NCBI GenBank assembly: GCA_011037195.1
Contig: JAAEAF010002659.1
Coordinates: forward strand, 94,817-158,816
From: Triatoma infestans
Lineage: Eukaryota > Arthropoda > Insecta > Hemiptera > Reduviidae
Length of the DNA: 64,000 nucleotides
Direction of reading: 5' to 3'
Below are positions 44,886-54,790 of this stretch, one piece after another (within the stretch, counting starts at the first letter, position 1; every line of letters begins with the position of its first letter). The translations under genes were made by a program, and so were the position numbers. The notes beneath the pieces were generated by a model that was not told the DNA's origin, searched no databases, and saw only the letters and a program-made list of their open reading frames with translations.

Positions 44886-45357
44886 TTCTTTTTTTATTCC
44901 ATACAAAGCAGGGAATGAGAATGTGGCTGGAAACGAGAAGAATACCTGATCAGAAACAAAGGTAGAAGTTTTTCTTTGAAATAGGGCATCCAAATTACCA
45001 AAGATAATGAAGGAGGAAAGATAGATGCTGTCGCTATACAGACACGGAAACAATTTAAAATTAACTGATACGGTCTTGTGGTGTTAGTGTAGTGGTTATG
45101 AGCATGGACTTGTAGCTGGGTGGTACCCAGTTCAAGTCCCGCGTAAAAATGTTAAATTTTATATTTGTTTAAAAAAATGTTAATGGTAAAGTAGTTGCTT
45201 CCACCACAATTCACGACACTTAAATTGGTAGTTGGACGTCAAGCCCGCCTGAAAAAAATACGAATTACTATACTTTACTTGGTTGGAATTGTTAGTTGTA
45301 CTCCCAATTTCCAGGCCAGAAGTTTAAATATTATGGCATTCAATAATTGGTTTATCA
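44886..45357. other. Spacer between duplicated RT fragments
   Basis: It holds the second SINE type at 45073-45260. The rest has no recognised signal. Confidence 0.5.
45073..45260 (+). mobile_element. tRNA-derived SINE-like element (family S2)
   Basis: A tRNA-like head with box A-like TTAGTGTAGTGGTTATGAGC and box B-like AGTTCAAGTCCC about 40 bases apart, followed by an unrelated body (GTTGCTTCCACCACAATTC, TTGGACGTCAAGCCCGCC) and a short A-run. The body differs from SINE S1. Only one copy in the window, so the boundaries are estimates. Confidence 0.6.
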
Positions 45358-45752
45358 TTCATTTTTAAATCGCCACGTAAGGAGCCATTAATGAAGAATT
45401 GAGAATAAATTGAAGTAAATCATGATCAAGATTTGGAGAAAGTTAATATTTGGCGAAGGTAGAGATGGTGTAATTTGATTGCTGGACGATATCATCTGTA
45501 TATAGAGTAAATAGAAAAGGTTCGCAAGTACAGCCTTGGGAACGCCTCTATACGTACATAGTTGAATTGGATGCATCGTGGCGAAACAATGCAATCTGCA
45601 GATTTAGAATAAAAAAGGAAGTTTAGGAAGATTGAGGTATTTCATGAGAATTGTACCAATTTTGGGTTAGCACAGATTTCTCACGAAGGCCATATTATAA
45701 AAATAGTTTTAGAAGGGAGTAGCAGGGGTTAGTGCTTAAATTAGAAGTGTGC
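45358..45752 (-). mobile_element. Jockey-type RT fragment, duplicate 2
   Basis: Minus strand reads CTCEPFLFTLYTDDIVQQ and NYTISTFAK after GVP in another frame, including the Asp-Asp of the YxDD-type motif region. It is the direct repeat of 44492-44885. Its last 62 bases form the outer end of the inverted arm that starts at 45691. Confidence 0.68.
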
Positions 45753-46920
45753 AAAAAATATGAATGATATTCTTTCATTAGAATTAGGAATTAATGATCT
45801 TAAAATGTGAATTAACGAATTTACCACATAACTTAGTCTTTAGAGAATATGATATTGCAATGGTGTAATACAATATAACATGTGGACATATTGTGTACTA
45901 ATGAAAAACAATGTTACATCCTTTTTTTAAAAAAAACCATGAAATTAAACATAATTAGACCTCCTTTATTTTCATGACCTTGTTTGTTATTTTGCTAAAA
46001 TACGTAGTAATATTTTTTTTTTTAATTTTTTTTTTTTACTTATGATTTTAAATAATTAAAAGAGATTATTATGCACAAAAATTACTAATTACAGCATTGC
46101 GCGCTAATGATGTTTAAAACGTTTTTGTGTCCAGCTAAAAAGTTGGTCAGGTCTGAATGATTGCCTAGAATTATGGCCACTTAGACGTGACCACTAACCG
46201 GTCTGGAAAAATGGTCACGTCTTTACCCGGTCATAATATTCTCTTTAAATCTATACAAGTGCCCTATTCATCTTTTTACCAAAGTGATATTCATAATTCT
46301 ACGAATAAGAAGATAAAAATTTCCTACTGTTTCGTCCACATCATTTCTTTATTTTTTGCTCTCTTATTGCAATCCTTTATTTATATAAAAAAAAAAAACC
46401 GGTTGTCATGAATCCTGTTAATCCAAACGGTCCGCTTTTTATCATACAGTTAGTTGCATTTAATCCATTTGATTGTAGACATTCAGGCGCAAGGAAATTC
46501 GTTCGAAAAATTCATATAATTGTCTTAACAAATTGTCTGATACAAAAAAATTAACAAACTGTTTCAAAATAATTACTAGAGTATAAATATCATACCGTGA
46601 TAATCAGATAATTTTATATAGTTTCTGGACTGACTATCGATCAAAAAGATCGACGAAACTTTCAAATGTAAAATATCATTCTAAAAATATGGACATAAAA
46701 AATCTTTAAATAAAATATTTATATACATAACGCAAAGCCAAAAAAAAAAAAAAAAAAAGAGGTTAATTAAACCCAATATTATCTTCCAAAATATTTTATC
46801 TGATTGAGAGATTGCCAGATAGCCTAGTTTTTTGCTCTTCTTACATGCTTCTGTTAATATTCATTTAAGTGAAAAAAATAATTTATTCTAGGTTAAATTT
46901 TCTATAAAAAAAAAAAAATC
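45691..46920 (+). repeat. 1.23-kb inverted arm, left
   Basis: Matches 50433-51665 in reverse along its whole length with only scattered differences, mostly in homopolymers. Landmarks are ATTGCGCGCTAATGATG, CACTAACCGGTCTGG, GCGGACCGTTTGG (as complement) and GAGATTGCCAGATAGCC. The 74-codon frame at 46187 (MTTNRSGKMVTSLPGHNILF) is present in both arms, but conservation there is no higher than around it. Inside, GACGTGACCA and TGGTCACGTC (46183-46223) form a hairpin. Confidence 0.88.
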
Positions 46921-47104
46921 AAATACAAAATTAACTAATATACATAACAATATAAGAGATGGAACCATGGACACTACTGAAATGAAGTGTAGAAATAAGC
47001 CTAGTAAATTACATAATGAATTTTTTCAAAATATATTTCAATGAAAAATAAAAGCCCTTCACATATTTAGCAATAAAGCCTAAAACAAATTTACTGGGGA
47101 ATAG
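46921..47104. other. Short AT-rich interval
   Basis: Ends in the target duplication TTACTGGGGAATAG of the next element. Confidence 0.5.
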
Positions 47105-47445
47105 ATGTTGTGGTTGGTTCCGCAGAGCTGGAAAGCATCAGAGATATTTTCCGTGATAGCCTGCTTCTTTGCTTGGTGGCCATCGACAGGTTTCGGGCGT
47201 TCCCCCATCATTAGAATGCTTTTTGTCAAACACTGTGATAACATAGATTTGCACAGAGGAAATGCAGTTGATACACTAAATGCAAATTTTGTTGAAACAC
47301 TAAAGTTGAGTGAATCAAATGAATTCGCTCTCTGCACGTCTATGTTACCACTCTGTTTGACAAAAGGCATCCTGATGATAGGCGAACGCCTAAATCCGGT
47401 CGATGACCACAAAAAGAAGCAGGCTATCATGGAAAATAACTGTAA
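47105..47445. mobile_element. Hammerhead foldback retroposon, diverged (copy 3)
   Basis: 341 bp flanked by TTACTGGGGAATAG at 47091-47104 and 47446-47459 (14-bp duplication). The long end TGTTGTGGTTGGTTCC is on the left here, so the orientation is opposite to copies 1 and 2. Arms have diverged more than in other copies. The right-arm ribozyme has core CTGATGA and helix II AGGC-GAAC-GCCT, a paired A-T change relative to GGGC/GCCC, but GAAA has become AAAT. Confidence 0.87.
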
Positions 47446-47459
47446 TTACTGGGGAATAG

Positions 47460-47738
47460 TTCTGAATGATGTGAAAAATCATTATCTATTTAAAAAATTA
47501 CATTTCGTTTATTATATTCTTGATTTATTTTTCGAATTTTGAAACGAAGGCTTCGTATAAAAGATTCTTTTATGATTTCCATATCAGAAAATTTTATTTC
47601 CGCACTTTTTCTTTTTTGAGATACCCTATTCAGAGAGAAAGAGAGAAAAAAAAAGGAAAAAAAAACACTATACCTTGTACTGAAGTGATACCTCAAATGA
47701 AAACATAAAGCTACTAATCTCTCAGAAATCTATAAAAA
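47460..47738. other. AT-rich interval, no gene seen
   Basis: An A-rich tract lies at 47641-47665. Frames on both strands here are short mirror images of each other and featureless. Confidence 0.45.
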
Positions 47739-48625
47739 TGTAATAGGATCTAAAGCAGACAGAGAGAGAGACAGGATCACTTTCTAGATTAGGGCAGACT
47801 AGAATGGGAGAAACTGTTTAAATACAGCTGTGTCAGCCATAGGACGGAGTCTGCCGACAGTCTTGCAGCAGAGTTCATACAGCAGTCACAACGCGTCACC
47901 AACCTTTCTCTTTACCTCTCACTACAATTTTATATATTTTAGTGTATATCCTTCACCCTCCAACGCGCTACTCTCCCGCCCATCCTCCTTCATGGCACTG
48001 TAATACCGACAGTCGACAAAGTCCGATACTTAGGACTTTATCTAGACAAAAGACTCACTTGGAATCCGCATACACGATTAAAAAGACTTGAACTAAACAG
48101 ACATTACAAACTTCTCTCGATACTACTTCACCGACGCTCTAAACTTTCCCTTGAAAACAAATGTCTTATCTACAACACTATTACAAAGCCTCACTGGACA
48201 TACGGATGCGAGATCTGGGGTTCGACCAAGCATTCCAACTCCTATCGCATTCAAGCTTTTCAATCCAAAACCCTCAGAAGAATTACCAATGCCCCGTTCT
48301 ATGTTTCCAACCAAACCTTTCACACTGACCTCAAAATCCCTTTTTGTCCCTCAGTTCATAAAATTACGTTACAAAAAAATTCCATGACCTCACATCCAAC
48401 CATTCTAACAACTCTCTTCTCTTTCTATTTCACACAAGCCTTCCAGGAGACTGAAACGCTACTGGCCGCGCGACCATCTAATTTCCTGTTAGCATTTTTT
48501 AGTAATAATTAGGGAGTACCTCCACTGCCAGGCATCTCCTAGTAAGACATTCACGCCGTTTTATATGACTACCATCATATTCACTTATAATACTGTCTGT
48601 ATAGTTGTGAATTTCTTAATAAAAT

Positions 48626-48662
<37 letters not shown>

Positions 48663-48783
48663 TATATTATATTTTAGTGTAAAGTCCAGGCAGTTTGTGC
48701 TATATTTCTATTATAGTGTTCAGCTTTACATCAAGTTTATTTATCTATCTAACCCAACTTCTCTCCTTCTCGAACCCATTATG
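47739..48783 (+). mobile_element. Solo LTR, family L1 copy D, split by a Jockey insertion
   Basis: Left part 47739-47946 begins TGTAATAGGATC; right part 48682-48783 contains AAGTCCAGGCAGTTTGTG and ends CGAACCCATTATG. AAAA flanks both sides (47735-47738, 48784-48787). Without the insertion the LTR is about 310 bp, the family length. The last base is G where the family has A. Confidence 0.85.
47947..48667 (+). mobile_element. Jockey-clade LINE, 5'-truncated (copy 3)
   Basis: Inserted in the LTR with TATATTTTAGTGTA duplicated at 47933-47946 and 48668-48681. A frame without ATG stays open from the 5' junction to about 48390 and reads VRYLGLYLDKRLTWNPHTRL, then KPHWTYGCEIWGSTKHSN and FYVSNQTFHTDLKIPF, the RT C-terminus of Jockey. 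A frameshift in an A-run follows, then a 3' UTR and a (TA)n tail at 48629-48660. One of the better-kept coding stretches here, so the insertion is relatively young. Confidence 0.9.
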
Positions 48784-48879
48784 AAAATACATTTTTCATA
48801 GACAATTTTTAGCAATAATACAGATTTAAGCATTTATATGTTTAGACAACAACATGCAAATTTTAAAAATAAATCGTTT

Positions 48880-49150
48880 ACTAGAAACTTTACGAAAAAC
48901 TGTATTGTATAATTTATTCAATGAAGTCGTACTTCCCCAGTTGATGAAACTTTACGCCGAAACCTTCATGTCAGATGAGGTGGGAGTTATCTAAACGAAA
49001 TATCAAATTTGAGCTCATAGAAATATTTTTCGTTTTTGAAATATTTTGTTCACACACTCCAACAGATTATTTGATAAAAACATGTCTTTTATAAATGAAT
49101 ATTACCAGTAAAATGTATGAGACACGATCGCAATATTTCCTCTGGGAATA
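48880..49150 (-). repeat. Rpt-1 fragment, minus strand
   Basis: GTCGTACTTCCCCAGTTGAT, AACGAAATATCAAATTTGAG, TTTTTCGTTTTTGAAATA, GACACGATCGCAATATTTCC: module 1 and the proximal end reversed. Confidence 0.7.
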
Positions 49151-49642
49151 GTAAAAGAAATTTAAAAAAAAAAAGAAAAAAAAAAGGAAATTATCTCATA
49201 CTTTTTCACTCCACTGTAAGAACATTGATAAAGAAGTAGACTAAATAATTCAAACTAATCACTCACGTACTGATAAAACGACTTGGTCACGGACTGATTT
49301 AGTTTTGTCTGAGTAATCACTTTCCAAAGGACACTCGATGTGTAAACAGTGAGTCTCATTCTTAAAAAATAAAAATCAACCTTCAACAGGCTTTATAAGC
49401 ATGATGTAATTCTTGACTTCACTAGAAAGAACACTTTATCAAAATCAAGTGGGGCTGCTCAATTAAATTGAGGTGCTCCAACACACAACGTACTCATCAA
49501 TCCGTAGACATAGCTAAAAGCGATAATACCTTAATACCTAGCCATAAAAAATTAAAATATAAGGATCTCCTAATGCCCAATGTCATATAAAAATACTAAT
49601 ATGTATAGATGACATAAGTGCAGCTAAGTCTAAATGTATACA
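49151..49642. other. Interval; may include a LINE 3' UTR
   Basis: It lies downstream of the R2-like gene end on the minus strand, so part may be its 3' UTR. I cannot find the element's end. Confidence 0.35.
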
Positions 49643-50430
49643 TTAAGTGGATCTATAAATATGCTGGGAATTAATTCCCAGGGAGTCAACTAAAACATTC
49701 TCCACTAAAGGAGCTATGTCTTTTAGGCTAATATTTACCTTGTCGAAAAAGTCCAAGGTTGTCTTGGGCACCACACCTCTGGCACCAAACCACAAGCCAT
49801 GCACCTTGTACTCCCTGACCCTGAACTGATCCTTAAACTTCTCCTTATAAAAGGGAATACATTTTTCGTAAATGGCCCTTTTGTCCCCATCTATTTTCTC
49901 GCCCTGTTTCGGATCTTTACTCTCAAAACGGATGGTCGGATCCAAAATATACGCTACATTGGTGGCATTGTCAAATGCTATAATATCAGCGTATCTAGTA
50001 GATCCATCTGTATCTACAGCGTATACCTCATCACATAACCTTTTTTTTTTTCCATAATTTCCATCAAGGCGTGCTTTACCCTATGGTGCCGTCTAGTTAC
50101 AAGAAGCATGTTGTCAGGACAATTACCAAGCACATGCGCTGGTGTTTCAGGCTCTATGCCGCATCTGCGACAGAGGGATCCAACAGCTCCTGCCGACTGC
50201 CCGCCAACCCCAGAAACAGCACGAAATGGGGCATAGTTTATGTTCAGCATAACAGCATTACTCATTCTGAATATGATAAGATTTTCTTGTCATATACAAA
50301 CTGATTTAATTTCGGGCTGTCCTTAAAGTGGCATACCCCTACCCCTTGCCATTTACAGTTTGTCCATTCTTCAAAAGATTTTTCTCTCAATTGCTGTCTA
50401 GGAAAATCATATAAATATTTGATATAAGAT
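49643..50430 (-). pseudogene. R2-like LINE, Zn-knuckle and restriction-like endonuclease
   Basis: The minus strand reads, in pieces, QQLREKSFEEWTNCKWQGVG and VCHFKDSPKLNQFVYDKK, then LNINYAPFRAVSGVGG, CRRCGIEPETPAHVLGNCP and RRHHRVKHAL (CCHC knuckle). It then runs STRYADIIAFDNATNVAYIL and LDPTIRFESKDP, and ends QHIYRST at 49643. The (A/P)D...D pattern after the knuckle is the layout of the restriction-like endonuclease that R2-type elements use to nick their target. Two single-base shifts break it: one near 50265 where SEW would be read, one in an A10 run at 50041-50051. The RT is absent; the 5' end meets the inverted arm at 50433. Confidence 0.75.
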
Positions 50431-50432
50431 TC

Positions 50433-51665
50433 GATTTTTTTTTTATAGAAAATTTAACCTAGAATAAATTATTTTTTGCACATAAATGAATATTAACAGA
50501 AGCATGTAAGAAGAGCAAAAAACTAGGCTATCTGGCAATCTCTCAATCAGATAAAATATTTTGGAAGATAATATTGGGTTTAATTAACCTCTTTTTTTTT
50601 TTTTTTTTTTTTTATGCCTCTTGCGTTTTGTATATAAATATTTTATTTAAAGATTTTTTATGTCCATATTTTTAGAATGATATTTTACATTTTTTGAAAG
50701 TTTCATTGATCTTTTTTGATCGATAGTCAGTCCAGAAACTATATAAAATTATCTGATTATCACGGTATGATATTTATATTCTAGTAATTATTTTGAAACA
50801 ATTTGTTAATTTTTTTGTAACAGACAATTTGTTAAGACAATTATATGAATTTTTCGAACGAATTTCCTTGCGCCTGAATGTCTACAATCAAATGGATTAA
50901 ATGCAACTAACTGTAGGATAAAAAGCGGACCGTTTGGATTAACAGGATTCATGACAACCGGTTTTTTTTTTGTTTATATAAATAAAGGATTGCAATAACT
51001 GAGCAAAAAATAAAGAAATGATGTGGAGGAAACAGTAGGAAATTTTTATCCTCTTATTCATAGAATTATGAATATCACTTTGGTAAAAAGATGAATAGGG
51101 CACTTGTATAGATTTAAAGAGAATATTATGACCGGGTAAAGACGTGACCATTTTTCCAGACCGGTTAGTGGTCACGTCTAAGTGGCCATAATTCTAGCAA
51201 TCATTCAGACCTGACCAACTTTTAGCTGGACACAAAAACGTTTTAAACATCATTAGCGCGCAATGATGTAATTAGTAATTTTTGTGCATAATAATCTCTT
51301 TTAATTATTTAAAATCATTAGTAAAAAAAAAAATAAAAAAAAAAAAATATTACTACGTATTTTAGCAAAATAACAAGAGCATGAAAATAAAGGAGGTCTA
51401 ATTATGTTTAATTTCATGTTTTTTTTTAAAAAAAGGATGTAACATTGTTTTTCATTAGTACACAATATGTTCACATGTTATATTGTATTACACCATTGCA
51501 ATATCATATTCTCTAAAGACTAAGTTATGTGGTAAATTCCTTAATTCACATTTTAAGATCATTAATTCCTAATTCTAATGAAAGAATATTATTCATATTT
51601 TTTGCACACTTCTAATTTAATCACTAACCCCTTCTACTCCCTTCTAAAACTATTTTTATAATATG
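50433..51665 (-). repeat. 1.23-kb inverted arm, right
   Basis: The reverse partner of 45691-46920. Differences include a longer A/T-run near 50593-50614 and a few substitutions. The outer end stops within the RT-derived stretch (ATATTATAAAAATAG as complement), 62 bases into what is duplicate 2 on the left. Confidence 0.88.
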
Positions 51666-51839
51666 TTGTGATGTTAGGAAAATCTTTTCCAGTGTCGGAA
51701 CATATGGCCAACCTGGATGTAAATATCTTCGTTTCAACCTCGTAATCAAATATTTGTTGAGAATGGGCATCCCGAACTTTTGCGAGCTTCTGTGCAAGTG
51801 ACCAGTGCTGCAGAGGAAATTTATGTTTGTAAAAACCAA
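51666..51839. other. Short interval, no gene seen
   Basis: No recognised signal. Confidence 0.4.
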
Positions 51840-52300
51840 CAAAAATACGTATGTTTGAGGTGTGCACAGACCGAAAAAGTAATTTTTAGCGAATTGTGTG
51901 TGTGTGTGTGTGTGTGTGCATTTGAACAAAATATTTCAAAAAACTGCAGAAAGCTAAAACTTAGTATTCCGTTTAGGTACACCACACAGTTATCAAACAT
52001 GAAAGTATTGGGGGAGCAAAATGCATCAATTGGAACTGTATAGGTTTATTGAAATGTTGGTTCTCTCAGATTTTGCGTTTTCACGAAAAAGGCTGACTGT
52101 TACATTTTTCCGAGAATTGATATTTTGGGGTAGGTTCTTGGGGGAACAGTAGGGGTTAAGGTTTCCACTAAAGTTCCGCTTCAGTACAAAGTATGGTTCT
52201 ACTACTACATAATACTAATATACTACTCCATAGTATTAATATACATTAAAAACATCGCTAGAATTTCCAATTTGAAGAAAATCAGTTAGCGTGTATTGTA
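51840..52300 (+). repeat. Rpt-1-like copy, diverged
   Basis: AAAGTAATTTTTAGCGAATT, a (TG)n tract at 51898-51917, AAAACTTAGTATTCCGTTTA, GGGGGAACAGTAGGGGTTAA. Lacks both ends. Confidence 0.6.
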
Positions 52301-52919
52301 ATATAGTGATTACGATAAAATATTTCCATTAATTTCTGTGGAAGGTCTAATAAACGACATAAACATCTGTACAAAATAACTATTTATGTTGAATTGTGTA
52401 TCTTTCCAGAAAATTAATCAATATTTTTTATTTCTAGCTTCAAGAAGCGTCAATCCTCTTTCTCTTAGGCGCGGTGCACACTAAGGAGATACGGTATATG
52501 CAACAAGTGAAATGATATGAACGTGACATGAACATGTGACAAGCGTGAAGATCGAGTTGAAGCGACAAAACATAGTGCACACTTATACGATAGCGATTCT
52601 GTGGCGACACCTATCGGTATCGTATCGGTAAGAACAATACGGCGTTCTGGTGTCCGAGGCAATGAAGTATTGCGCGATATCTCGTGATAACATCATGGCT
52701 GTCTCGCAAGAGGAAGCGTCTGCTACGATTTCTTTCGTAAAAATTAGTTGAAAACAATCCATGCTTGTGGAATTACATTTCTTTAAATTTTTCGGCGTGT
52801 TGAGGCAGTTCACGAGAAACAACCTCCGAACTATGTTTTATGTTTGTTGTGGTGGTTGGTTCCGCAGAGCTGGAAAGCATCAGAGACATTTTCCGTGGTA
52901 GCCTGCTTCATTTTGTGGT

Positions 52920-52956
52920 CATCGACCGGTTTCCGGCGTTCGCCCATCTTCAGGAT
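52920..52956 (-). ncRNA. Hammerhead ribozyme candidate, left arm (copy 4)
   Basis: The minus strand has CTGAAGA, GGGC-GAAC-GCCG (one mismatch in helix II), GAAACCGGTC, GAT. The core is intact; a weaker helix II would probably slow it. Confidence 0.6.
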
Positions 52957-53097
52957 GCGTTTTTTTAGACAGTGTGAGGACACAGGCTCGTACAGAGCAA
53001 ACAGTTTCACACTAACTCAGTTAGTTAGAATAACTTGAGTTAGTGTGAAACTATTTGCTCTGTACGAGTCTGTGTCCTCACACTGTCTAAAAAAACG

Positions 53098-53135
53098 CAT
53101 CCTGAAGATGGGCGAACGCCCGAAACCGGTCGATG
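53098..53135 (+). ncRNA. Hammerhead ribozyme candidate, right arm (copy 4)
   Basis: CATC 53098-53101, CTGAAGA 53102-53108, T, GGGC-GAAC-GCCC, GAA, ACCGGT, cleavage after C 53131, GATG 53132-53135. Identical to the copy 1 motif although the flanking arm sequence differs, so the ribozyme part is the most conserved part of the family. Confidence 0.78.
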
Positions 53136-54252
53136 ACCACAAAATGAAGCAGGCTATCACGGAAAATGTCTCTGATATGTTTTATGTTCCTCACATTATA
53201 CGGGTGCACCCAGTACTTTCTCTTCATTCTAGTTCGTTCGTTTTGCTACAACCACCAGTATATACTGCAACAACATTCACTTCGGACAAGCTCATGATTC
53301 GAAATAACCCCAAAAATGTGTCACCCTAATGTCGCTTTTCTTATCGTATCGCGCTGATAGGAACAAGAAATGTTGTATAGATAAAAAAAAAATCACATCG
53401 CTCGATTTATTGTATTATGTTAAATCTCATATCGTATCTCCTTAGTGTGTGCATCGCGCCTTACACCTGTAAGAGAAAACATGTAATATTGTTATATATT
53501 TTTGAAAAATAAGTATTCACCGAAAAAAAAATATGTTCTGAGCCCACTAATTAAGAAAAAAAAAATTTTTTTTATGAATAGTCTGTGTTAGTTTGTGAAC
53601 AAAATATGTCAAGAAAGAAAAGTTGCAGAAAGCTGAACCGGAAGCTTGGTATTCTAGGTATGGGCAATTGATATGAAAATGTCGGGGGCAAATCCATCAA
53701 CCGGAAGTGCATCTTCCCGGGATGTTCTTATTTTTTCCTACTTTTAACGTTTTAGAAAACGGCACCAACGATTTTCTTTTAACTTTTTATATTATCTGCA
53801 ATAATATCTAAACATTTTAATTCGAAACACGTTTCCTTGGATTTTTTTTTTTTTTAAGGTTTCTATGGAAACAGTAGCGTTAAGCTAATAAAGTACTACT
53901 TCGATACTAATGCCTATATAATATTAATGTATATTCGATACATTGGTAGAATTACAAATGTGATGAAAATCGGTTAACCGAAAGTTTCATTGTACAGAAT
54001 ATGTTTTTAAATATTTTAGAATTCTATCGTAAACGACTTTAACGATTTCCTTTATACTTAGAAAACTATCTGCAAGGATTTATAAATTTTTAAAATGTTT
54101 TCTGAAAGAATTTCAGCTGGTTTTGAGACGTTAAAATTGAAATATTATTTTATATATATTTTTGTATTAACTGGAGTAAGAGAAAGTTGGTGTCTGCTTT
54201 CACACCAGTATGTTTTCATGTATGCTTTCATACGCTGTAATAAAATGATTGT

Positions 54253-54790
54253 TTGATGCCAGGGCATGTTGGCACTGAAGGGAATGAGATTGCCGACGCT
54301 CTGGGAAAGATAGATGCTGCATCCCCGCTTCTAGAGCCCGAACCTTATTGCTGTGGGGTCAGCGACCAGTTTCTCTTGGAAGAATTTAGGAAGGAGGAGG
54401 TGAAAAAGAGGTCTCAAAATCTGGAATTCCCTCCCCGGACTGCGGCAGGCACAGATCTGCCTGGGAAATTATAACCAACAAAAAGCGGAGACCTTAGTAA
54501 AAACAAACTCTGCGTTCTTTTGCGGGTTTCCTCACGGGGCATTCTCGACTCAGAGGACATCTGATGAAGATGGGTTTGGAAAGTGATGCACATGCAGATT
54601 CTATGAGGAGACGGAGGAAACTCCACTAAATCTCCTAACGCACTGCGAAGCTCAGAGAAGATTTAAGAACCTGGGGGTAGTTATCAGGAGTAGGAGGAGA
54701 ATATACCTTCCCTAAAGCCGGCCAAATTATTAGGATTCCTTAGCGATCTTAGCCTGACGTTGTTCGCAAAAAAAAAAAAAAAAAAAAAAG
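54253..54790 (+). mobile_element. RNase H-bearing LINE (family B), 3' end
   Basis: Starts at PGHVGTEGNEIADALGK (RNase H last motif with His and Asp intact), then EPYCCGVSDQFLLEEFRKEE and a shifted Cys-knuckle region. The 3' UTR shares ATACCTTCCCTAAAGC and TTAGGATTCCTTAGCGATCT with the copy at 38187-39130. A 22-base A-tail ends it at 54768-54789. 5' truncation at about 54253. Confidence 0.82.

Larger units (their letters stand above)
52845..53176. mobile_element. Hammerhead foldback retroposon, full length (copy 4)
   Basis: 332 bp flanked by ATGTTTTATGTT at 52833-52844 and 53177-53188. The long end TGTTGTGGTGGTTGG and TTCCGCAGAGCTGG is on the left, the short end GAAAATGTCTCTGAT on the right. 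Centre arms share copy-specific features, a run of seven A or T and GTGAGGACACAG in left and right, that other copies lack. The right ribozyme is intact; the left has one helix II mismatch. Confidence 0.92.
52468..53460. mobile_element. Harbinger-like non-autonomous DNA element
   Basis: Inverted ends of about 35 bases begin GGCGCGGTGCACAC on the left and GGCGCGATGCACACAC on the right (complement), both followed by TAAGGAGATACG. TTA flanks both sides (52465-52467, 53461-53463), the 3-bp TWA duplication typical of PIF/Harbinger. The host Rpt-1 sequence is continuous across it. The interior (about 650 bp without the nested foldback) has no transposase; a short ATG frame near 52694 (MAVSQEEASATISFVKIS) is all that is open. 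Confidence 0.82.
52456..54211 (+). repeat. Rpt-1 copy interrupted by a Harbinger-like MITE
   Basis: The 5' end CTCTTTCTCTTA (52456-52467) resumes after the insertion as CACCTGTAAGAGAAAACATG (53464 on). It continues with TCAACCGGAAGTGCATC near 53700 and a second module, to GGAGTAAGAGAAAGTTGGTG and TTTCACACCAG at 54172-54208. Confidence 0.75.

Noticed and set aside
45073..45145. Possible true tRNA gene
   Set aside because: Boxes are present but acceptor and anticodon stems do not pair well; better read as a SINE head.
46187..46411. Frame present in both 1.23-kb arms (also 50939-51175)
   Set aside because: Shared only because the arms are duplicates; substitutions are not biased to third positions as far as I can see.
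47105..47542. 145-codon frame and similar frames in foldback copies
   Set aside because: The frames cross palindromic arms and read the ribozyme region; they are not conserved between copies.
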